DNA of 10,943 nt from Scenedesmus sp. ARA3. Taxonomy: Eukaryota; Chlorophyta; Chlorophyceae; Sphaeropleales; Scenedesmaceae. Shown here piece after piece: positions 1-7,825 of the stretch (positions are counted from its first letter, which is position 1; the number at the start of each line of letters is the position of its first letter). The stretch covers positions 1-10,943 of the forward strand of contig RWJK01000830.1 in the NCBI GenBank assembly GCA_004335835.1. The letters are read 5' to 3'. Both the position numbers and the translations under genes were made by a program. The notes beneath the pieces are model-generated. The model did not search any database. It saw only the letters and a list, made by a program, of their open reading frames with translations, and was not told the origin of the DNA.

Positions 1-305
1 GGGTTTCAAAAAGTAGTCTGGGCTCAAGGGTTTTAGTGCTTAGGACTGTTGCTACAGTTGCTTGAGGCAGTGCTGAACACGGGGAAACCATGCTGCAAAG
101 GTTCTAGCTGCAATGCGTATGCATCACACAATGGGTGAAGCAGCCACAAGTCATGCTTTTGGCATACAGCTGCTCTCATGATCAGGCAATGCTGCGGCAT
201 GTAGGTACAGTCTTGGCACCACCGTCACTGAAAGTGCAGTTCATACATGCTGCTGCGCACACAAGGTTTGATGACCTGATAAACCTGGTGGATTAGTGCA
301 CTCAC
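1..305. other. No gene seen; presumed intron of the WSC gene
   Basis: No WSC motif (ECY, NCD, CGG) is visible on the minus strand and no coding stretch stands out on the plus strand. The region is AT-richer than the exons and most simply belongs to the intron after exon 11. Confidence 0.4.
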
Positions 306-407
306 GTCTAGAAGCATAAGCCAGCTGAGCGCATGTATCCACTGTCATGGTAGGGGATGCAGCAAGCAGCGTTGGCACAGCACGAGTAGGCTGATCCATC
401 CAGCACC
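306..407 (-). CDS. Exon 11: start of WSC domain 5, 51 bases short
   Basis: After a TTGCAG acceptor the exon reads GCWMDQPTRAVPTLLAASPT and continues MTVDTCAQLAYASR, then a GTGAGT donor in phase 1, the same phase as all sister exons. Compared with exon 5 it stops 17 codons early, losing the FGLQYAAECY-like strand and its cysteine. No match to that missing piece or to an NCDxxC half was found in bases 1-305, so either the rest lies beyond the window or this last domain is degenerate. The exon sequence is clearly more divergent than domains 2-4. Confidence 0.7.
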
Positions 408-3400
408 CTGCAAGTCAAGTCATCAACCAGCAGAGAGGGCAGGTGCCAAGTCTGTATCAGGTAGACGCTGACATGCACTTTCATTTCTTTGAGAAAGCGA
501 TGTGAGTAGGGTTGAATTTGTTGCTCAGTCAGCTACGCCAGCTGCAGCTGCAAGCTGCTATGCGCGCAGGCATGAACTGAGTCTCTGCATGATTTTTCTG
601 CACATCTGCAGCAGACAATGGGAGCTTCCAGCCTCTAAGTCTCACTTTGCAAAGCATTCACATGGTATGTAGAATGAAAACCGAGCGCAGCTCTGCAAAT
701 CCGATTGACTTGACATGCAGATCATACAACAACGCAACAAAGAAGCCAAAAACGCCAAAGTAGAGTTTGCCGCACATACCGAGGGAGGTGATGTTCAGTG
801 TCGACAGCTGGCCAGCTGGCACTGGTGAAGGTGGCACAACAGGCGGGGGCACCACGACAACAGGTGTGCCATCCTCAGGTGCGGGCGACACTCCTGGGGC
901 CAGGGGTGGCAGGCGGTACAGGCTGTTGGCCAGGCCACCGCCGCAGGAGCCGGGCGGGTCGGCGGTGGCGTTGCGGCAGGGCGAGTCGCAGTTGGTGGCG
1001 GGGCCAAAGCGAGTTGCGAGCGTCTCGTTGGTGCCTGCAAAAACAAGGAGGTGGGAGTGGTGTGCAGGTGGCAGCAGGCAGGCAGTGCATGTAAGGCGCA
1101 TGTTGACGCGTGTGCAGGCATGACTGTTGTAGAGGAGGCTAGCTGGGTGTCGGTCTTGGCAATGCCTTGAGGACCGCTGGCCAATTCAAAGCATGTGACA
1201 GCATGCAGCAAGCAACATGCACAATTGCGCTGCTACTGTGCACCATACAACCACAATACTTGAAGGGCTAAACACGCGCTGAGCGCCGAGTCATAAGACA
1301 TAGTATGGACTGCTTCGCTGGTGGGCCAATGTGCGGCTCTCTTTTACGAGTCACAGGGAGCACTAGCAGGGCAGCCAGCCTGACAGTCTGCCGAGCGTCC
1401 CACGTGCAGCAGTGCAGCCAGCACTGAGTATTGAGCCAGCATGGCAGCTTTGCCGCTACTCAAAACTAGCACACAGCATGGTTAGCAGCCCGCCAGCGCC
1501 ACTCACCCGCGTAGCACTCCTCGGAGTACTGCAGGGCAGCGAAAGCATAGCTGCGTGCACTGCTCCACACTCATGGTGGGACTGGCCAGCAGCAGGGTGG
1601 GCAGCGCGCGCCCAGTTGGCGGGAACTCGTCCTTCCAGCAGCCTGCAGGGTTGAAAAAACAACGTCAGCAGAACCTTAGCGCGGTTCACAGCTTTAGATC
1701 GCAATTGTATGTGGTAAATGCATGGCGCGCCACATAAGGCCAATCACTGCACAGCAGCTGCCTACACGCACTCAGTGTCTACAGTAAGCAGTTGTACAAC
1801 TGGTAAACATCCTGACGTGCAAGCTGCAGCAGATCAGCTCTTACCAAGGGCAGTCACGTTGAGGGTGGTCTCTGGTTTAGGGATCACACCAGGAGGAGCA
1901 CCACCACCGCCACCACCTGCAGGGGGCACCACCACAACAGGTGTGCCATCCTCAGGTGCTGGTGTCACTCCCGGGGCCAGGGGTGGCAGGCGGTACAGGC
2001 TGTTGGCCAGGCCGCCCCCGCAGGAGCCGGGAGGGTCGGCGGTGGCGTTGCGGCAGGGCGAGTCGCAGTTGGCGGCGGGGCCAAAGCGAGTCGCACGCGT
2101 CTCGTTGGTGCCTGGAGCAGCAGCACGGAAGTGGCAGCATTCGTGGCAGAAGTAGCAGGCAGAGCAAAGTCAGAACACTGTTCCTTTCAATGGGAGCAGC
2201 AACCATTGCTTTGAAAGACACTGTTGAAACTGGCAGACAATAACCTTACTGTAGGGCCGCAAACACGGCAGAGATTACAGGGGCACTAGTGAGGCAGGGC
2301 CTCTCCATTTTGTATTGCGTGTGGATCTCATCTGGCCCAGATGCTAACTGTTAGCAGCCAGCTCACTTGCGTAGCACTCCTCGGAGTACTGCAGGGCAGC
2401 CAAAGCATAGCCCCGCGACCACGCCAGCTGCGTGCACTGCTCCACGCTCATGGTGGGACTGGCCAGCAGCAGCGTGAGGGCACGGCCTGTTGGCGGGAAC
2501 TCGTCCTTCCAGCAGCCTGCAGGGGCACAACGTATCCGGCAGTGCGGATGTTAGTGCAGCATTCAAGTGCAAAACAAGCAGTGGAAGCTGCACAACCTCG
2601 GACAGTTGTTTTCTGCTGCAAACAGGTTGCCAGCTGGCCACCAAACACATAGTGATACGGCACACAGATTGCACAGCATTCAAGCTACAGCATGCACCAT
2701 CTCCTTCTCACCAAGCGCAGTCACGTTGAGGGTGGTCACTGGGGCGGGGGGTGTGCCAGCGGGGGGGGTGCCACTGCCACCGCCTGGTGGAGGGGCCGGG
2801 CCGCCCTCAGGCTGGGGGGGCAGTGCATACAGGCTGTTGGCCAGGCCTCCACCGCAGGTACCAACAGGGTTCACTGTCGGGCTGTTGCACACGCTGTCGC
2901 AGTTGGTCGCGGGGCCAAACTTCTGTGCCTCCGTGAGGTTGTTGCCTGGGGTGGGGTTTGGCATGGGCAGGTGCGGCAGCAAGTGCGAGCAGAAATGAGG
3001 CTGTGAGTGTCGCAGTTAGTGGCGGCGCCGTACTTCTCTGCCTCCGTTAATTTGTAGCCTGGGGTTGTGGTGTAATGGCTTTTTGCATGGGGCAGGGGTG
3101 CAACGTGCGGCAGCAGGAGCAGCCAGGGATGCGGCGGTGAGTGTGTGTGGTGTTTGGGCAGCAACGGAAGTTGACTGCGTTCCATAGGCACTGAGCTGTA
3201 CGTGCTTGTCATCTGCACCATCCAGAACTATTGGTGTGGGAGCTTTGACCACAGGATGATGCGTTGCTGTTCACAGGCAAGCTAAAAAGGCGCTACACAG
3301 CGCAAAAAACAGATCGATCCTTCCTCTTTCGCAATAGCGACCGTCACTCACCAACATAGCACTCCGCAGCATACTGAAGCCCGAAGTAGGCCCAGCCAGC

Positions 3401-5116
3401 CGAGTAGGCCAGCTGGGCGCACCGGTCAACGGTCATGGTGGCGCTAGCAAGCAGCAGGGTGGGCAGTGCACGGCCCGTGGGCGGGAATTCGTCCTTCCAG
3501 CAGCCTGCAGCAGCAGCAGCAGCAGCAGCGGCGGCATGGGAGGCAGCAGGCATGCCTGAGTGGACACAGCAGTGGTTGTGCTAGAGCTAGGCCAATGCGC
3601 GTGATGCAGCTACAGCAGAGCTCATCACATGAAGGACGCTAGTCTGGCGCAAGTGTCCAAACTTCCTAGCCAGCTCATACTGAGCTTGCATATTGGCCAG
3701 TGCAGCGCACATGGCCTCTCTTGCCACGCACACAAGGTGAAGCAGGGGGCTCTGGGGCAACTATCATACATTTCAAACAACGCAAGCCTGGCAGTGTGCT
3801 GTCTAGCCGTCAGTTGTTTCACTTACCCAGGTCAGTGATGTTCAGCACTGACAAGACCCCTGGGGGAGCAGGGGGCGGTGGAGGAGGTGGGGCGTAGGTA
3901 GGGTCAACGTACTGCACAAGGAGGGACACCGCACAGGGACACGGCACACAAGCAGGTTGTGTGAGTGCAGTGCATTCACGGCCAAGCGTTCAGCATGGTG
4001 CACAGTGCTCTTTGATGTCTGGTGCACAACATCAGACAAATGGTTATGCATGGTAGCTGCAGGCGGGTGGCTACACAGCAAAAAAGGGTTACAGCACAAC
4101 AGGCAGTCGGCTGCCTATTCCTGCTGAGCCATCAAAGGGTGCAAAAGCAGGCAGCAGTTGGACCACAGTCACCATGGCAAAAGGAGAGTCATGTGCAGCG
4201 TAGTGCTTACCAGGCTGATCGCGTTAGGGCCTCCGCAAACCTGCAGGACAGGCGATTGAAAACGCAGTACAGCAGCAAGGTGAGTGAGTGTGTTGCATCA
4301 TGCAGCTGGCTACTCTGGAGTGCTTGCAGGAATGAATGATCACAGGCGTGCTGCGTGTTGTGCGTGGTGTTGTGCAGCAGCAGGATCGTACTGCCTCAAA
4401 ATATGCAGCACGGCTTGCCAAGGTTTGTTTGACAAGCTGATCATGTCACCTCCTAATTTAGCATGCGTCAAGCAGGTGTACAGGTTGAGTTCAACGTGCC
4501 ATGGATATTTGCGCAGCACATGCCAGACATGTGAACAGCATGCTGCGCATGCAAACCCTACCTGTGTGGCGTTGGAGGCACAGGGCATGTTGCAGTCTGT
4601 AGAGTTCCCATACAGAGTTGTGGCCCGCACAAGGTCGTTGCCTGCGACAGGAACAGGCGGGGTGAGGAAGAACAGGGCAGCAGGAACGACATGCTGGGCG
4701 GAAACACATGTGCGTGCAAGGTGAGTCAACGAGGCGTGCGAAACAACCTTTTTAACAAAGAAAATTTGATAATGTAGTGGTTAACATGTGCTTGCAATAG
4801 TATCCTGCGGTCGCATGCTGCAGCAAGCATTTGGCTTCGTATGAGCAATACGCTTGTCAATGCTACGGCTGGATCACTGCTACTCACTGCCAAAACACTC
4901 CGCGCTGAACTCAACACCGAACACGGCGAAGCCTTGCTGCCTAGCAAGGTCCGCACAAACTTCAATGGTCAGGCTGGTTCCCCTCAGCAGCAGAGTAGGA
5001 ACAGCACGCTGGCCGACTGCGTCTCCAACACAACCCCAATACTCGTATTCTGCATAAGCAACAGCTGAAAGTAAGGCTAAGGCTAGCACGCCCAAGTGGG
5101 CGTGTCGGAGCGACAT
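306..5116 (-). CDS. Multi-WSC-domain secreted protein gene, 11 exons in window (3' end not seen)
   Basis: The model joins 4888-5116, 4562-4641, 4211-4240, 3827-3911, 3352-3504, 2712-2945, 2367-2516, 1845-2111, 1507-1642, 780-1034 and 306-407. Every junction is GT-AG. All introns are phase 1 except the two inside domain 1, which are phase 0. The ATG at 5114-5116 opens a hydrophobic signal peptide of about 22 residues ending AVAYA, so the product should enter the secretory pathway. Five WSC units follow, each with a GCW (GCV in the first) opening, a TMSVEQC-like helix, an ECY/ECF motif, an NCDxxC pair and a CGGGLANSLY-like end. Linkers are proline-rich and end in N-x-T sites (NIT, NVT). WSC domains are known in fungal stress sensors, polycystin-1 and many algal wall proteins and are thought to bind glycans; a wall or matrix role here is inferred. 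No transmembrane segment is visible, so soluble versus anchored cannot be decided. Exon 9 is frameshifted, so the copy as written encodes a truncated protein of about three domains unless exon 9 is skipped. Confidence 0.82.
780..1034 (-). CDS. Exon 10: second half of WSC domain 4 and linker
   Basis: The exon gives 85 codons plus one base in the array's normal frame. It encodes GTNETLATRFGPATNCDSPC, CGGGLANSLYRLPP, then the linker GTPVVVVPPPVVPPSPVPAG and a closing NITSL. The donor is GTATGT at the exon end and the acceptor is a GCAG. The sequence itself is intact; only the shift inherited from exon 9 would disrupt it. If exon 8 were spliced directly to this exon (both junctions phase 1), the frame would be kept, giving a protein with one domain half missing. 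Confidence 0.82.
1507..1642 (-). pseudogene. Exon 9: first half of WSC domain 4 with a 17-base frameshifting deletion
   Basis: The exon begins GCWKDEFPPTGRALPTLLLA and reads in frame to SVEQCTQL, then shifts. Against exon 7 it lacks 17 bases (CCCCGCGACCACGCCAG on the plus strand, which would lie between the AAAGCATAG ending at 1550 and the CTGCGTGCAC following it). The length is 136 bases where 153 is expected. The acceptor (CTGCAG) and the donor (GTGAGT) are intact and the bases after the deletion still encode QYSEECYA in the original frame, so the lesion appears recent. In the shifted frame translation continues through exon 10 to a TGA at 875-877. A sequencing or assembly error is possible. 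Confidence 0.8.
1845..2516 (-). CDS. Exons 7-8: WSC domain 3 and linker
   Basis: Exon 7 (2367-2516, 50 codons) begins GCWKDEFPPTGRAL and ends QYSEECYA; it lacks the proline codon before TLLLA that the other GCW exons have. Exon 8 (1845-2111, 89 codons) begins STNETRATRFGPAANCDSPC, includes CGGGLANSLYRLPP, then a linker with GTPVVVVPP, a run of glycines and a closing NVTAL. Both donors are phase 1 (GTGAGC and GTAAGA). This unit is nearly identical in its exons to domain 4, while the introns are not recognisably alike. Confidence 0.84.
2712..3504 (-). CDS. Exons 5-6: WSC domain 2 and proline/glycine linker
   Basis: Exon 5 (3352-3504, 51 codons) begins GCWKDEFPPTGRALPTLLLA and ends FGLQYAAECYV; the tyrosine-phenylalanine-glycine core is the best match in the array to a typical WSC domain. 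Exon 6 (2712-2945, 78 codons) begins GNNLTEAQKFGPATNCDSVC, carries CGGGLANSLY, and ends in a long Pro/Gly linker closing with NVTAL. The acceptor of exon 5 is preceded on the coding strand by a run of CTG triplets (3507-3530) in place of an ordinary pyrimidine tract. The intron between the two exons contains the partial exon copy at 3008-3058. Confidence 0.85.
2736..2826 (+). repeat. G-run cluster opposite the domain 2 linker
   Basis: The plus strand carries repeated runs of G (up to eight) such as GGGGCGGGGGG and GCGGGGGGGGTG. On the coding minus strand these are proline/glycine codons of the exon 6 linker. The spacing is compatible with quadruplex formation on the template strand. Confidence 0.5.
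3008..3058 (-). pseudogene. Partial, decayed duplicate of the start of WSC exon 6
   Basis: Read on the minus strand from 3058 the sequence has a CCCCAG acceptor and then encodes GYKLTEAEKYGAATNCD, closely matching GNNLTEAQKFGPATNCD at the start of the intact exon 6 (from 2945). By eye about 41 of 51 bases agree. The flank upstream of the acceptor is also duplicated: both copies have a TGCTGCCGCAC element and a C-rich tract containing CCATGC. After NCD the similarity stops, with no usable donor and no second cysteine or CGG motif. The two acceptors are 113 bases apart, which is not a multiple of three, so using the outer acceptor and reading through would break the frame. Confidence 0.72.
3827..4641 (-). 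CDS. Exons 2-4: second half of WSC domain 1 and linker
   Basis: Exon 2 (4562-4641) encodes NDLVRATTLYGNSTDCNMPC and ends NATQ. Exon 3 (4211-4240) is a 30-base micro-exon reading VCGGPNAISL. Exon 4 (3827-3911) starts with the tyrosine of the SLY motif and continues into a PPPPPPPAPPG linker ending NITDL. Together they give the classic NCDxxC...CGGPNAISLY end of a WSC domain, which strongly supports these small exons. The donor of exon 4 is a consensus GTAAGT. In the later domains the same stretch is one exon, so domain 1 has two additional introns. Confidence 0.8.
4888..5116 (-). CDS. Exon 1: signal peptide and first half of WSC domain 1
   Basis: The exon holds 76 codons plus one base. Residues 1-22 form a signal peptide (basic start, LGVLALALL core, AVAYA before the likely cleavage). 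Residues 26-76 are the first half of a WSC domain, with YWGC (C29), IEVC (C54) and AECFG (C74). The frame also extends upstream to a TTG at 5123-5125, but the ATG at 5114-5116 is preferred because it begins exactly at the signal peptide. The donor is GTGAGT after base 4888, phase 1. This first unit is the most divergent of the set: it opens GCVGD instead of GCWKDEF. Confidence 0.85.
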
Positions 5117-5130
5117 GGCGGGCAATGTGC

Positions 5131-5144
5131 TTCTCAGCTGAGAA
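5131..5144. promoter_or_regulatory. Perfect 14-base palindrome just upstream of the WSC gene start
   Basis: TTCTCAGCTGAGAA is fully self-complementary and lies 15-28 bases upstream of the chosen ATG at 5114-5116. A TATA-like TTTATA (minus strand, 5162-5167) lies about 46-51 bases upstream of the ATG. The palindrome could be a dimeric factor site or a 5' UTR hairpin; nothing else supports a function. Confidence 0.25.
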
Positions 5145-5465
5145 ACAATGCCCTCTGCCGTGTATAAACGTACAGGCAGACTGATACTAAGTCATGAGTG
5201 TGTCCCTTCTAGACTCTTATACAGCCATGTGTGCTACAGCAGGCTGCCTGCTACATGTCATGCTGCGTGGCGGTTTCGTCAGCTTCTGCCTCGAGTTCAT
5301 CGTTAAAGCAAGTTCTTAGAGCGTGTACAGCGTGTATGACCTTATGTGGCCGAAAGCCTCAGGACAGACCCATACATTGCCTAGTGTGCCTTGGGCGCTG
5401 CCTAGCTGCCAGTATCCTTGCACACCCTGCACACGTGCCCCATACTATGCTATGATAGCAGCTCA

Positions 5466-5555
5466 CGGGTCATAAGCGGTGCTGAAAAGCAGTTGGAACG
5501 CCAAAAACAAACATACGTATCGGTTCACTTTGAAAATTCCGATCGCTGTTGCCAT
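5466..5555 (-). CDS. Short signal-peptide-like open frame, unrecognised
   Basis: From an ATG at 5553-5555 the minus strand reads 30 codons beginning MATAIGIFKVNRY followed by a hydrophobic run VCLFLAFQLLF and a small-residue STAYDP end, then a TGA at 5463-5465. A possible donor (CCC|GTGAGC) overlaps the stop, so this could be the first exon of a secreted protein with a phase 2 junction. It lies upstream of the WSC gene on the same strand, so it might also be an alternative upstream exon of that gene, but exon 1 already has its own signal peptide. No partner exon was identified. It may be chance. Confidence 0.2.
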
Positions 5556-5838
5556 CTTGGCATTGGTGTCGCTGCCAAGGGCACCTGCAGAAGTATCTCG
5601 AGATGTATGGTTGGTGCATGTACACCATACATGCTGGTGTCTGTGATGCTGCATGCAACGCCAAATGTGGCACAACTCAACCCGTCTATCAACGTATGTG
5701 GCGCAAAGCTCATCTGACAGCAAGCTGGTCACTCACCGGTGCCTGGGCGCTCTGCAAGTGCAACAGCAGATGTTGCCGTGCAAGCGGCAGCGCTTCCGGA
5801 GAGGCCGCCTCTGGGCTGCTGCATCCTCTGCGCTGCTG

Positions 5839-6972
5839 TCACCAGCTGCCGAGCAGCGGCTGATCCGGCTGCAGGTGCTCTACCAGCTGCACCATGCTGC
5901 TGTTGCTGCTGCTGTCGCTGCTGCTGCTGCCCGCAGCAGCGCTGCTGCTGCTGCTGCTTTGGGCATACATCAGCCTGTTGTTCTCACGGCAGGCATGCTG
6001 CATGCATCCTGCCTGCCATGAGTCAGACAGGTTGACAGCTATCAGCAGCAGGTCCTGCAGCTGCGCTGATGCCAGCTTGCGCACCAGAGTTTCATTCTGG
6101 TTGCTCTGCAGCATAAAAAGCAGCAGAGCTGCAGTGACAGCACAGCAGTGACCAGTTGTCGTTGCTTCAGTCTGCTAGGGCTGATGCCACAGCACCTGGT
6201 GTGCAGAGGCAGGTGTGCTGTGACCAACATGTAACTCAAGCGCACTCACATGCGTCTATAGTGAGCACCGCCGTCAAGTTTGCTCTACATGCCCACACCA
6301 TGTGAAAGGCAGCGTCACATGCGTACAGCAGCGTCAGCCTGGCAGCAATCACCGCAAGGCGCCTACGTACACTGGCAGTATCTGATGGGTACTCACCCAC
6401 TCTGATGGCGGGCCGCAGAGCCGTGCAATGTAGCGCACCATGGCTGACTCGTCTTCAGATTTGCTGCAGGGTGACTACCGGCCAACTGCATCAATCCAGC
6501 TGTCCATGCCCCGCGGCCGTTGCTTTGCAGCAGCAACCAGCTGTTCAGCTGAAAGCTGCATGCCACGTCTAAAGGCAATGCCTGGAACAGCCTCCTGCAA
6601 GTCGGCAGGCAGGTCCTGGCACAACTGCAGCAGTGCTTGCGTCACTCTTGGCGCAGCAACCACTGCAGGCCCAGCTGTGGCAAGGAGCCACTCCAGCGGC
6701 TCCCTTAACGCGTCTATCAACATCAAAGCACAACTGTGGTAGCGAGTATCCGCGTGTTTCATGGAGTGTGACCAGCATCGCAGGCCTGTTGAGGCAGCAG
6801 TAGCTAGCAGGCTGGCTAGCTGCAGCTGCACATGCCTCTGCACATCCTCCAGAGTTAGCCTGCTGACCATGTGCAAATGAACCAGCGTCTTAACGTCATG
6901 CACGTAACCTATGCACAGTCTAAGCACCTGCTGCTTAGCTGAAGAGAACTGGGCGTTCGTCATACAAGCCAT
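5839..6972 (-). pseudogene. Leucine/alanine-rich helical protein gene with an in-frame TAG
   Basis: From an ATG at 6970-6972 (or 6961-6963) the minus strand stays open for 165 codons, reading MACMTNAQFSSAKQQVLRLC at the start, then amphipathic helices such as REPLEWLLATAG, VTQALLQLCQDLPADLQEAV and MQLSAEQLVAAAKQRPRGMD. A TAG at 6475-6477 interrupts it, yet the same frame continues with 26 coding-like codons (SEDESAMVRYIARLCGPPSEW) to a GTGAGT donor after base 6397. A phase 0 acceptor at 6106-6107 leads to a second exon, 5839-6105 (NQNETLVRKLASAQLQDLLL), a serine-rich stretch encoded by AGC triplets, and a TGA at 5839-5841. The family has no name I can give; a helical protein-interaction repeat is inferred. 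The TAG may mark a pseudogene, or it may be the true end with the rest being relic. Confidence 0.5.
5896..5962. repeat. CTG/CAG trinucleotide-rich tract
   Basis: The plus strand is dominated by CTG/GCTGCTG units with scattered interruptions. On the minus strand it can be read as Ser-, Ala- or Gln-rich peptide depending on frame, so it gives no frame information. In the preferred frame of the helical-protein exon it is a serine tract interrupted by Ala, Gly, Asp and Asn. A polyleucine reading on the plus strand is a shadow. Confidence 0.7.
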
Positions 6973-7825
6973 CGACGTCGGAGCTACAAAGGACCTTAGA
7001 AAGAACACGCAGCATGAATATATTGAAGTTTCGACCGCTCTGCACACATGCAAAGCATGTCAGCTGTCACAGCGACACGCGGTGAAATTCAAATCAATGT
7101 GGCTGTCAGCTGCAGGGCAGCAACGTCCAAATCAGTGATTGATCGTGCTTAGCTCCACATTGTAATCATTCTTCTTCAGTTTTCGTTCGTGCTGTATGGG
7201 CTTGGCCACGCGTCAAGAGTTGCATTCTGCGATTAACATGCAGAGACAGCAGTGACTGACCCTATTTGTGCTACAACACCAGAAGTCAAGACTCGTGCTA
7301 GCTCAAGCCATGAAATCATGCAAGGCGTGGCCAGTCATTACTGCATGCCTGCAGCACCAGCTGCCCGGCGTGGTTAGGTCCCACTGACTTCCAAGACAGT
7401 CCTGCGAAGTTTGCCGGAGCAGAGTATACAGCAGCTGCATGGAAGCACTGATGGAGGTTACTGGGGTGAAATCAAGTATGTGCGCTGTTCTCACTGATAC
7501 ACATCATTTTGGATGGCTGCTGACCACAGCTGGCAATGCACCTACCGCAGCGCCAGCTGTGACACATCCACTGACCAGTGATCACTGCGCTAGCAGCTGC
7601 TAAGCATCTCATTGCGCACCACAGCCGTGGCTCCAGCCCTTACGTGTAGAGAGTTGCAAAATACGCACTTTGCAAAGCATATATGATTACATGCGATATA
7701 TATTTCAACTGGTTGTGTGTCAAGGGACGGGGACACAGCCCGTGTCTCCGGCGAGTTGCAGGCGACCGCTGGATTCAACTGCACTAGTGATCGGCCAGTT
7801 GTCACAGAGCCACAGGCAAGCCAGG
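6973..7825. other. Region without a convincing gene
   Basis: Several short open frames exist but none shows a family signature or matched splice sites. A minus-strand frame at 7303-7494 contains MQLLYTLLRQTSQDCLGSQW, vaguely like the helical repeats on either side, and may be a further relic. An AT-rich element (ATATATATTT, near 7697-7706) has no clear partner. The stretch may be intergenic or an intron between the two helical-protein blocks. Confidence 0.3.

Noticed and set aside
1..44. Telomere-like CAAGGGTTTTAGTGCTTAGG at the window start
   Set aside because: Only one loose TTTAG unit and no exact TTTAGGG repeat; too weak to call.
767..2998. Long plus-strand open frames opposite the WSC exons (767-1123, 1718-2155, 2567-2998)
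   Set aside because: They overlap the minus-strand WSC exons base for base, repeat between duplicates because the exons do, and show no domain; they are antisense shadows of GC-rich coding.
3501..3535. CAG triplet run as a polyglutamine coding expansion
   Set aside because: It lies in the intron just before exon 5 on the minus strand, where it precedes the acceptor, so it is not translated in the preferred model.
4340..4729. Long minus-strand frame around exon 2
   Set aside because: Only 4562-4641 has WSC content and bounded splice sites; the rest is intron read-through.
5894..6151. Plus-strand polyleucine frame that looks like a membrane peptide
   Set aside because: It is simply the CTG-triplet tract read in one frame; the minus strand carries the better coding sequence.
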